The notes beneath the pieces are model-generated. The model ran no database searches. It worked only from the letters and a program-made list of their open reading frames with translations, and was not told the origin of the DNA. From Alphaproteobacteria bacterium (GTDB taxonomy: Bacteria; Pseudomonadota; Alphaproteobacteria; Caulobacterales; Caulobacteraceae): DNA of 5,259 bases. The stretch lies in the NCBI GenBank assembly GCA_018895795.1, contig JAHINZ010000106.1, positions 1 through 5,259 on the forward strand, given 5' to 3'. Made by a program: the position numbers and the translations under genes. Of this stretch, positions 1 through 5,247 are shown one piece after another; the stretch's first letter is position 1; every line of letters begins with the position of its first letter.

Positions 1-341
1 ACCAGCAGGGCGAAGGTATGGTCCCAGCCCTCGGCGGTCATGTCGGCGACGCCCAGCGGGGTGCCGCCGTGGCCGGCGTTGTTGAACAGGATGTCGAGTC
101 CGCCAAAGGCGTCCTTGGCCATGTTGACGGCGGCGGCGATGTCGGATTCGACGGTCACGTCGCAACGGGCGAAGCGAACCTTGTCGGGGAAGCGCTTTTC
201 CAGCATCGCGCCCTTCTCGGCCTGCAGGTCGGCGGCGATGACGCTGGCGCCCTCGGCGACGAACAATTCGACCGCGCCCAGGCCAATGCCCGAGCAGGCT
301 CCGGTGATCACCGCGACCTTACCGTTCAGACGTCCAGCCAT
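1..341 (-). CDS. Short-chain dehydrogenase/reductase (SDR), N-terminal part, runs off the left edge
   Basis: This is the first 113 codons of a classical SDR oxidoreductase, an NAD(P)(H)-dependent cytoplasmic enzyme; the rest lies beyond base 1. The visible part is the Rossmann half. It has the cofactor-binding glycine motif TGACSGIG at residues 13-20, an acidic residue (Asp38) at the end of the second beta strand, Asp61-Val62 contacting the adenine ring, and the structural motif NNAG at 87-90. An Asp at position 38 normally favours NAD over NADP. The catalytic Ser-Tyr-Lys residues would be outside the window, so activity and substrate cannot be judged. The ATG is supported by a strong ribosome site, GGGAGGG at 349-355, seven bases upstream. 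The gene lies 79 bases downstream of the glycosyltransferase on the same strand and may be co-transcribed with it or have its own promoter in the gap. Family assignment is secure; substrate is unknown. Confidence 0.93.
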   Translation of the reverse strand, partial: MAGRLNGKVAVITGACSGIGLGAVELFVAEGASVIAADLQAEKGAMLEKRFPDKVRFARCDVTVESDIAAAVNMAKDAFGGLDILFNNAGHGGTPLGVADMTAEGWDHTFALL

Positions 342-363
342 GCTCAATCCCTCCCAATGTCAC

Positions 364-395
364 CCGATCTCTGCCGGATCGGTGATCAGCGATCA
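364..395. other. Two adjacent small inverted repeats containing four GATC sites
   Basis: In the 79-base gap between the glycosyltransferase stop and the SDR start there are two perfect short palindromes. CCGATC (364-369) pairs with GATCGG (377-382) across a 7-base loop. TGATC (383-387) pairs with GATCA (391-395) across a 3-base loop. Together they carry four GATC tetranucleotides in 29 bases. They sit just upstream of the SDR ribosome site on the minus strand, so they could be an operator, a weak terminator after the glycosyltransferase, or chance. There is no U-tract, which argues against an efficient intrinsic terminator. The structure is visible in the sequence; the role is inference. Confidence 0.35.
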
Positions 396-420
396 TACTC
401 GCGGAGGATGATGGCCTTGG

Positions 421-1296
421 CTAGCCTGGAAAGGCGGTCGTTCCCTCGATCTCGGCGGCGGGCTTGGTCAGGAAGGCCTGCTTCAGGTCGCCCAGGGCCG
501 GGCCGATCAGGAACCAGGGCTCGACGCAGTAGCGCGAGAACAGCCGGGTCGGATCGGCCAGCAGGCGAAACAGCCATTCGACCCCCATCTGACCCATCCA
601 GCGCGGCGCGGCCTTCTGGACGCCGGCCTCGTAGTCGAAGGCGCCGCCCACCGTGAAATGGGCGCAGGGCGCGGTGATCGCGGCGTGGTTCTCCAGCAGC
701 CAGATCTCCTGACGCGGCATGCCCATGCCGACCAGCAGGATGTGGGGCCGGTAGGCGTTGATCGCCTCGACCACCGCCGTGTTCTCGTCCGAGCCGGGGC
801 TGGCGTCGAAATAGCCGTGATGGGTTTGTAACGTGACGCCGGGCCAGTCGGCCAGGATCGCCTCGCGCGCCGTCTCGGCGACACCAGGCTCGCCGCCGAC
901 GAAGAACACCCGCCAGCCTTCCGCCTGAGCCCGTTCCCAGAAGAAGTCCCGCCAGTCCAGATAGGTGCAGCGGTGGAACTGCCGGCTGGAGCGCCCGATC
1001 ACCCGGGCCCAGGCCAGCAAGGGCGTGGAATCCACCTCGACCAGATCGGCGGCGGTGAAGAACGAGCGGACCTCGGCGTTCCGCCGGGCCAGGTACAGGC
1101 TGTGCAGATTGTGGTTGGCGATGATCGAGGACACGCCCCGGTTCAGGCGCGCCGCCACGAAGTGAAAGACTTCCTCGTGGCGCACCAGATCCATGGTCTC
1201 GCCCAGCAGGCTGACGCGCTCATTGGCCCGCCGCTTGCGACGGAACGGGCGGGCGCCGCCCTGAGGCGACGGAACGGAATGGGCGGCTTCGGGCAT
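421..1296 (-). CDS. hfsJ: WecG/TagA/CpsF-family (GT26) glycosyltransferase, probable holdfast enzyme HfsJ
   Basis: This 291-residue protein is a GT26 glycosyltransferase; family members add a ManNAc-type sugar to an undecaprenyl-linked oligosaccharide at the inner membrane face. After a basic, low-complexity N-terminus (about 1-27, with RRKRR at 19-23), the GT26 domain covers about 28-265. The conserved Asp89 matches the proposed catalytic base of TagA. FFVGGEPGVAE (131-141), VGMGMPRQE (189-197, Gln196 in the active site), VGGAFDYEAG (216-225), APRW (230-233), GVEWLFRLL (238-246) and DPTRLFSRY (248-256) are textbook family motifs. The usual Thr-Pro-Asn near the N-terminus reads Ala60-Asn61-His62, and the Gly after the catalytic Asp is Ser90. 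There is no signal peptide or transmembrane helix; the C-terminal arginine-rich segment is what docks related enzymes on the membrane. The gene stands alone rather than in a large polysaccharide cluster. In Caulobacter the holdfast gene hfsJ is a GT26 enzyme, so the symbol is proposed from lineage and family and is only moderately sure. The ATG has no good Shine-Dalgarno sequence. Confidence 0.88.
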   Translation of the reverse strand: MPEAAHSVPSPQGGARPFRRKRRANERVSLLGETMDLVRHEEVFHFVAARLNRGVSSIIANHNLHSLYLARRNAEVRSFFTAADLVEVDSTPLLAWARVIGRSSRQFHRCTYLDWRDFFWERAQAEGWRVFFVGGEPGVAETAREAILADWPGVTLQTHHGYFDASPGSDENTAVVEAINAYRPHILLVGMGMPRQEIWLLENHAAITAPCAHFTVGGAFDYEAGVQKAAPRWMGQMGVEWLFRLLADPTRLFSRYCVEPWFLIGPALGDLKQAFLTKPAAEIEGTTAFPG

Positions 1297-1364
1297 CTTC
1301 GGCTTTCGTGCGAACCACGTTCAGCCTTACGAAAAGCCCGTAATCATCCTGATAAATTTCGTCC

Positions 1365-1380
1365 TTAGCGGGGGTTAACC
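1365..1380 (-). promoter_or_regulatory. Possible degenerate CtrA-type site upstream of the glycosyltransferase
   Basis: Read on the minus strand, the segment is GGTTAACCCCCGCTAA. It contains a perfect TTAA half (1375-1378) inside the palindrome GGTTAACC, then a 6-base spacer and CTAA (1365-1368). The Caulobacter CtrA consensus is TTAA-N7-TTAA, so this is one base short in spacing and one base off in the second half. It lies about 70-85 bases upstream of the glycosyltransferase ATG, a plausible operator distance. Holdfast genes are under cell-cycle control in Caulobacter, which makes the resemblance worth noting, but the match is imperfect. No clear -35/-10 pair was recognised beside it. Confidence 0.25.
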
Positions 1381-1404
1381 CTGACGGCGGCGCCGCCGCC
1401 AGGG
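1379..1404 (-). terminator. Strong GC hairpin after the quinone oxidoreductase, probable terminator
   Basis: Bases 1379-1404 form a near-perfect palindrome in which 12 of 13 base pairs match; the only mismatch is A1384 against C1399. It begins 9 bases past the quinone oxidoreductase stop on the minus strand, so it is placed as a transcription end for that gene. It separates that transcript from the glycosyltransferase gene 83 bases further on. The sequence after the stem on the minus strand is TTAACC rather than a U-run, so termination may be Rho-assisted or the hairpin may mainly stabilise the 3' end. Confidence 0.55.
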
Positions 1405-1413
1405 TCTGAAATC

Positions 1414-2412
1414 CTAGTCGTTGGTGACCACGACCTTGCCCATCGCCTTGCGGCTGGCCAGGTGGGCGATGGCCTCGCCGGCCCGGGCCAGCGGGAAGCG
1501 TTCCGAGACGTGCGGCTTGATCTTGCCCTCGGCGTACAGGGCCATCAGATCCTTGACGTTCTGGGCGTGGCCCTTGGGATCGCGCGCCACCGACGCCCCC
1601 CAGAACACCCCGACGATGTCGCAGGACTTCAGCAGGGTCAGGTTCAGCGGGATCTTGGGAATGCCCGACGGGAAGCCGATCACCAGGAACCGGCCGCCCC
1701 AGCCGGCGGCGCGGATGGTGGCTTCGGAATAGTCGCCGCCGACCGCGTCATAGGCCACGTCCCAGCCGTTGGGGCCGCAGGCCTCCTTGATCAGATTGGC
1801 CAGGGCCTTCTGACCGTCCTTGTCGAACGGCCCGCGCGGATAGACCACCCCGGCGTCGGCGCCATGGGCGATGGCCAGATCGACCTTTTCCTGGCTGGAG
1901 GCCGCCGCGATGACCCGCGCGCCCGCCGCCTTGCCCAGCTCGACGGCCGCCAGGCCGACGCCGCCGGCCGCGCCCAGCACCAGCAGGGTCTCGCCGGCCT
2001 TCAGATGGCCGCGGTCCTTGAGGGCGTAATAGGAGGTGCCATAGGTGAGGATGAAGGCCGCCGCCTCGTCGAAGGGCATGGCGTCGGGAATGGCCGTGCA
2101 GCGCCCCTCTTCCAGGGCCAGCTTCTCGGCCATGCCGCCCCAGCCGGTGGAGGCCAGGACCCGGTCGCCGACCTTGAACTTCGTCACACCCTCGCCGACC
2201 GCGGCGATCAGGCCCGAGACCTCGCCGCCGGGCGCGAACGGCCGGGTGGGCTTGAACTGGTACTTGTCCTCGATGATCAGCACGTCGGGATAGTTGACCC
2301 CGCAGGCCTTGACGTCGATCAGCACCTGGCCGGGACCGGCCACGGGATCGGGCAGATCCGACAATTCCAGGGTTTCGGGGCCGCCGACCACCGTGCTGAG
2401 AACCGCCTTCAT
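1414..2412 (-). CDS. NADPH:quinone oxidoreductase-type medium-chain dehydrogenase (zinc-independent)
   Basis: This is a complete 332-residue member of the medium-chain dehydrogenase/reductase superfamily, quinone-oxidoreductase branch, which uses NADPH to reduce quinones or other activated alkenes in the cytoplasm. The N-terminal GroES-like domain (about 1-125) has GPGQVLIDVKACGVNYPD (26-43) and PGGEVSG (61-67). The Rossmann domain carries the cofactor motif LGAAGGVG at 146-153. A C-terminal segment ending GKVVV (325-329) completes the fold. The cysteine cluster of the structural-zinc loop and the catalytic-zinc ligands of alcohol dehydrogenases are absent, which supports the zinc-free QOR class. 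The ATG at 2410-2412 was chosen because it begins with the family-typical MKAVL and has GGGAG seven bases upstream. A longer reading from a TTG at 2472 adds 20 atypical residues and would use up the divergent promoter region. The gene is divergent from the isoaspartyl peptidase and ends in a strong hairpin. The substrate cannot be read from the sequence. Confidence 0.92.
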   Translation of the reverse strand: MKAVLSTVVGGPETLELSDLPDPVAGPGQVLIDVKACGVNYPDVLIIEDKYQFKPTRPFAPGGEVSGLIAAVGEGVTKFKVGDRVLASTGWGGMAEKLALEEGRCTAIPDAMPFDEAAAFILTYGTSYYALKDRGHLKAGETLLVLGAAGGVGLAAVELGKAAGARVIAAASSQEKVDLAIAHGADAGVVYPRGPFDKDGQKALANLIKEACGPNGWDVAYDAVGGDYSEATIRAAGWGGRFLVIGFPSGIPKIPLNLTLLKSCDIVGVFWGASVARDPKGHAQNVKDLMALYAEGKIKPHVSERFPLARAGEAIAHLASRKAMGKVVVTND

Positions 2413-2481
2413 CTGTCTTCTCCCGTCTTTATTCGTTAAGAGGCCGGACGCTAACGCAGGGCGCGCGGCCAAGGAAGCAGA
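2413..2481. promoter_or_regulatory. Divergent promoter region with a CGTTA-N13-TAACG inverted repeat
   Basis: These 69 bases lie between two genes that point away from each other, so they should hold both promoters. An AT-richer patch (about 2426-2440) stands out from the GC-rich surroundings. CGTTA (2434-2438) and TAACG (2452-2456) form an inverted repeat with a 13-base spacer, a geometry compatible with a dimeric repressor. No convincing -35/-10 pair was found on either strand, and no regulator gene adjoins, so a regulator cannot be named. Confidence 0.4.
2417..2424 (-). promoter_or_regulatory. Ribosome binding site that sets the quinone oxidoreductase start
   Basis: On the minus strand this is GGGAGAAG, with the GGGAG core at 2420-2424 separated from the ATG by seven bases. 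It decides the start at 2412 in favour of the ATG over the in-frame TTG 60 bases upstream. Confidence 0.75.
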
Positions 2482-3357
2482 ATGTCAAACAAACGTTTTA
2501 GTCTCGCCTTGCACGGCGGCGCCGGTTCGGCGCCGGGCCATGACTACGGGGTCGAGATCGCCCACATGCGCGGCCTGGTCGAGGCGGCGCGCGACCGCCT
2601 GGCCGCCGGGGCCGGGGCCCTGGACGTCGCCACCGCGACCATCGTCGCCCTGGAAGCCAGCGGCCTCTATATCGCCGGCAAGGGCGCCTCGCCCAATGCG
2701 GCCGGGGCCTATGAGCTGGACGCCTGCCTGATGGACGGGGCCACCGGCCGGGCCGGGTCGGTCGCCGCCCTGCAGGGCTTCGAGAGCCCGATCCTGGCCG
2801 CCCGGGCGGTGATGGAGAAGACGCCCTATGTCATGCTGGCCGGCGAAGGCGCCATGGCCTTTGCCCGATCGCAGGGCCTGGCGGAGATCAGCGATCCGGA
2901 CGCCTGGTTCACCCAGGCCGGGGCGTTCGAGAGCAATCATCCGCCGACCCTGCCGACCGGCACGGTCGGCTGCGTGGTCCGCGACAGCGAGGGCCGTCTG
3001 GCCGCCGCCACCTCGACGGCCGGGGTGTTCGGCAAGATGCCGGGGCGCATCGGCGACAGCCCGCTGATCGGCGCGGGGGCCTGGGCCGACGACACCGTGG
3101 CGGTCTCGTGCACCGGCCAGGGGGAATATTTCATCCGCACGGCGGTGGCGGTGCAGATCGCCCACCGCATGAAGTTCGGCGGCGAGAGCCTGGAGCAAGC
3201 CGCCGCCGCCGCCATCGCCGGGGTCGCGGCCCTGGGTGGCGACGGCGGGCTGATCGCGGTCGACAAGGACGGCGCCATCGCCATGCCGTTCGCCTCTGAT
3301 GGCGTCAAACGCGCCGCCCTGCTGCCGGATGGAACCATCTTCAGCGCCGCCTTTTAA
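2482..3357 (+). CDS. iaaA: Isoaspartyl peptidase / plant-type L-asparaginase (Ntn-hydrolase)
   Basis: This 291-residue protein belongs to the IaaA/plant-type asparaginase family of N-terminal nucleophile hydrolases. The precursor cuts itself before a threonine, which becomes the nucleophile; the mature alpha2-beta2 enzyme hydrolyses beta-aspartyl (isoaspartyl) dipeptides and L-asparagine. The cleavage site is Gly160-Thr161 in TGTVGCVVRD, giving an alpha chain of 160 and a beta chain of 131 residues. HGGAG (11-15) and ELDACLMDG (78-86) are the alpha-chain signatures. In the beta chain Thr179 (TSTAG), Arg189 and Asp192 (PGRIGDSP) and Thr211-Gly212 (CTGQGE) match the substrate-binding residues of the E. 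coli enzyme. At 291 residues it is about 30 shorter than the E. coli enzyme (321), partly in the linker before the cut site. The usual FNAG reads YIAG (63-66) and TSTGG reads TSTAG. There is no signal peptide, so it is cytoplasmic. AAGGAA at 2471-2476 supports the ATG. pgm follows after 63 bases on the same strand. Confidence 0.95.
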   Translation: MSNKRFSLALHGGAGSAPGHDYGVEIAHMRGLVEAARDRLAAGAGALDVATATIVALEASGLYIAGKGASPNAAGAYELDACLMDGATGRAGSVAALQGFESPILAARAVMEKTPYVMLAGEGAMAFARSQGLAEISDPDAWFTQAGAFESNHPPTLPTGTVGCVVRDSEGRLAAATSTAGVFGKMPGRIGDSPLIGAGAWADDTVAVSCTGQGEYFIRTAVAVQIAHRMKFGGESLEQAAAAAIAGVAALGGDGGLIAVDKDGAIAMPFASDGVKRAALLPDGTIFSAAF

Positions 3358-3366
3358 AGACGCGTC

Positions 3367-3382
3367 CGGCCGCTCGCGGCCG
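3367..3382 (+). terminator. Short hairpin between the peptidase and pgm, weak terminator or attenuator
   Basis: CGGCCG (3367-3372) and CGGCCG (3377-3382) form a perfect 6-bp stem closed by a 4-base loop, CTCG, and are followed by AATT. It begins 9 bases after the peptidase stop and 54 bases before the pgm ATG. The stem is GC-only but short and lacks a proper U-tract, so it may only partly separate the two genes. Confidence 0.35.
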
Positions 3383-3407
3383 AATTGAACGCTCCACCTT
3401 GGATCGA

Positions 3408-3412
3408 TAGGG
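3408..3412 (+). promoter_or_regulatory. Ribosome binding site that sets the pgm start
   Basis: TAGGG lies eight bases upstream of the ATG at 3421. It supports that ATG over an in-frame TTG at 3385, which would add 12 residues not present in the family. Confidence 0.5.
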
Positions 3413-3420
3413 TCTTTCCC

Positions 3421-5061
3421 ATGCATGCACGCGCCGGCCAGCTGGCCCGACCCGAAGACCTGATCGATCTGGCCGCCCTGACGGGCGCCTATTTCGACCG
3501 CGAGCCCGACCTGTCCAACCCCGCCCAGCGGGTGGCGTTCGGCACCTCCGGACACCGGGGCTCCAGCCTCGACGGCGCCTTCAACGAGAGCCACATCCTG
3601 GCCATCACCCAGGCGATCGTCGAATACCGCGCCGCCCAGGGGATCACCGGCCCGATCTTCGTCGGCCGTGACTCCCATGGCCTGTCAGAGCCCGCCTGGC
3701 GCACCGTGATCGAGGTTCTGGTCGCCAATGGGGTCGAGACCCTGATCGACGACCGCGACGGCTTCACCCCGACCCCGGCGGTGTCGCACGCCATCCTGGC
3801 CTTCAATCGCGGCAAGACCTCGGGCCTAGCCGACGGCATCCTGATCACCCCGTCGCACAACCCGCCCCGCGACGGCGGCCTGAAATATAACCCGCCCTCG
3901 GGCGGACCGGCCGACAGCGACGCCACCTCGGCCATCGCCGCCCGGGCCAATCAGCTGATCGAGGGCGGCCTGCGCGATGTGCGCCGCCGGCCGTTCGAGC
4001 GGGCGATCAAGGCCGCCCAGCGCTTCGACTTCCTGGGCCGCTATGTCGACGATCTGGGAAGCGTGCTGGATCTCGACATCATCCGCGGCGCCGGCGTGAA
4101 GATCGGCGCCGATCCGCTGGGCGGGGCCAGTGTCGGCTATTGGGGCGAGATCGCCGACCGGCACCGCCTGGACCTGACCGTGGTCAATCCCGCCGTCGAC
4201 CCGCGATGGGCCTTCATGCCGCTGGACGCCGACGGCAAGATCCGCATGGACTGCTCGTCCCCGTCCGCCATGGCCAATCTCATCAAGGCGATGGCCGGCG
4301 GAGCGGGCTATGACGTCGCCACCGGCAATGACGCCGACGCCGACCGCCATGGCATCGTGACCCCCGATGGCGGGCTGATGAATCCAAACCACTTCCTGGC
4401 CGCCGCGATCGCCTATCTGTTCAGCCACCGTCCGGGCTGGGGCCCCAAGGTGGCGGTCGGCAAGACCCTGGTCTCGTCCTCGATGATCGACCGCGTGGTG
4501 GCGGGCCTGGGCCGGACGCTGCTGGAGGTGCCGGTGGGCTTCAAGTACTTCGTGCCGGGCCTGCTGGACGGCAGCGTCGGGTTCGGCGGCGAGGAATCGG
4601 CCGGCGCGTCGTTCCTGCGCCGCGACGGCACGGTGTGGACCACCGACAAGGACGGCCTGCTGCTGGCCCTGCTGGCCGCCGAGATCCAGGGCGCCACCGG
4701 ACGCAGCGCCAGCCAGCTGTATGACGACCTAGCCGACCAGTACGGCCGCCCGGCCTATGCCCGCCTCGACGCCCCGGCCGACCGGGCACAGAAGGCGCGG
4801 CTGGGGGCGCTGAGCCCGTCCGACGTCACCGCCACGACCCTGGCCGGCGAGCCGATCGTCGCCACCCTGACCACCGCCCCCGGCAATGGCGCGGCGATCG
4901 GCGGGCTCAAGGTGGTGACCCAGAACGCCTGGTTCGCCGCCCGGCCCTCGGGCACCGAGGACGTCTACAAGATCTATGCGGAGTCGTTTTTGGGTCCGGA
5001 TCATCTGGTTCAAGTTCAGGACGAAGCCCGCGAGGTGGTGGCCGGGGCGCTGAAGGGCTGA
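3421..5061 (+). CDS. pgm: Phosphoglucomutase, alpha-D-glucose phosphate-specific
   Basis: Pgm interconverts glucose-1-phosphate and glucose-6-phosphate in the cytoplasm, linking glycolysis to UDP-glucose for glycogen, LPS and other surface polysaccharides. The protein is 546 residues, the same length as E. coli Pgm, and aligns with it by eye from the N-terminal RAGQ to the C-terminal helix. All four active-site loops are intact. The phosphoserine loop is TPSHNPP (143-149) with Ser145. The Mg-binding loop is DADAD (304-308), with Asp304, Asp306 and Asp308. The sugar-binding loop is GEESAGA (390-396), and the phosphate-binding loop is RPSGTED (508-514). FGTSGHRG (40-47) is the N-terminal phosphohexomutase signature. 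The start at 3421 gives MHARAGQ, matching the family N-terminus, and has TAGGG upstream. The gene follows the isoaspartyl peptidase by 63 bases on the same strand and may be partly read from its promoter. There is no truncation or frameshift, and base use is like its neighbours. Confidence 0.98.
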   Translation: MHARAGQLARPEDLIDLAALTGAYFDREPDLSNPAQRVAFGTSGHRGSSLDGAFNESHILAITQAIVEYRAAQGITGPIFVGRDSHGLSEPAWRTVIEVLVANGVETLIDDRDGFTPTPAVSHAILAFNRGKTSGLADGILITPSHNPPRDGGLKYNPPSGGPADSDATSAIAARANQLIEGGLRDVRRRPFERAIKAAQRFDFLGRYVDDLGSVLDLDIIRGAGVKIGADPLGGASVGYWGEIADRHRLDLTVVNPAVDPRWAFMPLDADGKIRMDCSSPSAMANLIKAMAGGAGYDVATGNDADADRHGIVTPDGGLMNPNHFLAAAIAYLFSHRPGWGPKVAVGKTLVSSSMIDRVVAGLGRTLLEVPVGFKYFVPGLLDGSVGFGGEESAGASFLRRDGTVWTTDKDGLLLALLAAEIQGATGRSASQLYDDLADQYGRPAYARLDAPADRAQKARLGALSPSDVTATTLAGEPIVATLTTAPGNGAAIGGLKVVTQNAWFAARPSGTEDVYKIYAESFLGPDHLVQVQDEAREVVAGALKG

Positions 5062-5078
5062 TCGACCCCTGGCCCCCT

Positions 5079-5163
5079 ACGGGCTGCTGCGCAGCCGTCT
5101 TCCCCCGGAGGGGGAAGATGAGATCATCCGCCCCCTGCGGGGGCGGACGACCGCGAAGCGGTC
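5079..5163. repeat. Cluster of four tandem tight hairpins, Caulobacterales-type intergenic palindromic element
   Basis: Eighteen bases after the pgm stop, four perfect stem-loops follow one another, each with a 3-base loop. GGCTGC/GCAGCC is at 5082-5096 (loop TGC), and can extend to 5079-5098 with one bulged G. TCTTCCCCC/GGGGGAAGA is at 5098-5118 (loop GGA). TCCGCCCCC/GGGGGCGGA is at 5127-5147 (loop TGC). GACCGC/GCGGTC is at 5149-5163 (loop GAA). From general familiarity, C-run/G-run palindromes of this type, ending in GAAGCGGTCCGGTGGGGGC-like sequence, recur between genes in Caulobacter and relatives. They are best viewed as REP-like non-coding elements. In RNA they would give a very stable 3' end to the pgm message. 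Copy number in the genome cannot be seen from here. Confidence 0.7.
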
Positions 5164-5230
5164 CGGTGGGGGCAAGTGTCAGCAACCTCACGCGGAAACC
5201 CGCTGAAGGGATGGGAAGGGCTGCGGAGCG

Positions 5231-5247
5231 TCCGGGCCTCGCCCGGA
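5231..5247 (+). terminator. Terminator-like stem-loop downstream of pgm
   Basis: TCCGGGC (5231-5237) and GCCCGGA (5241-5247) form a perfect 7-bp stem with a 3-base loop, CTC, followed by TTTGAGTTTGAT. The T-rich tail on the plus strand fits an intrinsic terminator for rightward transcription from pgm, although the T-run is interrupted. It lies 170 bases past the pgm stop, so the hairpin cluster would be in the transcript. Confidence 0.55.

Noticed and set aside
386..577. Frameshifted C-terminal extension of the glycosyltransferase in another minus-strand frame
   Set aside because: The main frame already carries the whole GT26 domain and its C-terminal arginine-rich segment, so no frameshift is needed.
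18..656. 212-codon plus-strand frame across the SDR and the 3' end of the glycosyltransferase
   Set aside because: It runs antisense across two real genes and turns into an Arg/Ser/Pro-rich low-complexity tail.
1462..2439. Open frame of 325 codons on the plus strand opposite the quinone oxidoreductase
   Set aside because: It is a mirror frame of a textbook MDR enzyme, has no ribosome site and no family motif.
2413..2472. N-terminal extension of the quinone oxidoreductase from a TTG at 2472
   Set aside because: The extra 20 residues do not resemble the family N-terminus, and the ATG at 2412 has a good ribosome site.
3385..3420. N-terminal extension of pgm from a TTG at 3385
   Set aside because: The family N-terminus starts at about MHARAGQ, and the ATG at 3421 gives the same length as E. 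coli Pgm (546).
2485..3678. Long open frame of 397 codons on the minus strand opposite the peptidase and the start of pgm
   Set aside because: Its composition is Gly/Asp/Arg/Ala-rich with no recognisable motif, it lies antisense to two well-identified genes, and such mirror frames are common in GC-rich DNA with strong third-position bias.
5079..5163. CRISPR array or tRNA-like structure
   Set aside because: The hairpins differ from one another and there are no equal repeats with unique spacers; no cloverleaf, T-arm or anticodon arm can be drawn.
4907..5191. 94-codon minus-strand frame spanning the pgm 3' end and the hairpin cluster
   Set aside because: It is Arg/Pro-rich, crosses four hairpins, and has no motif or ribosome site.
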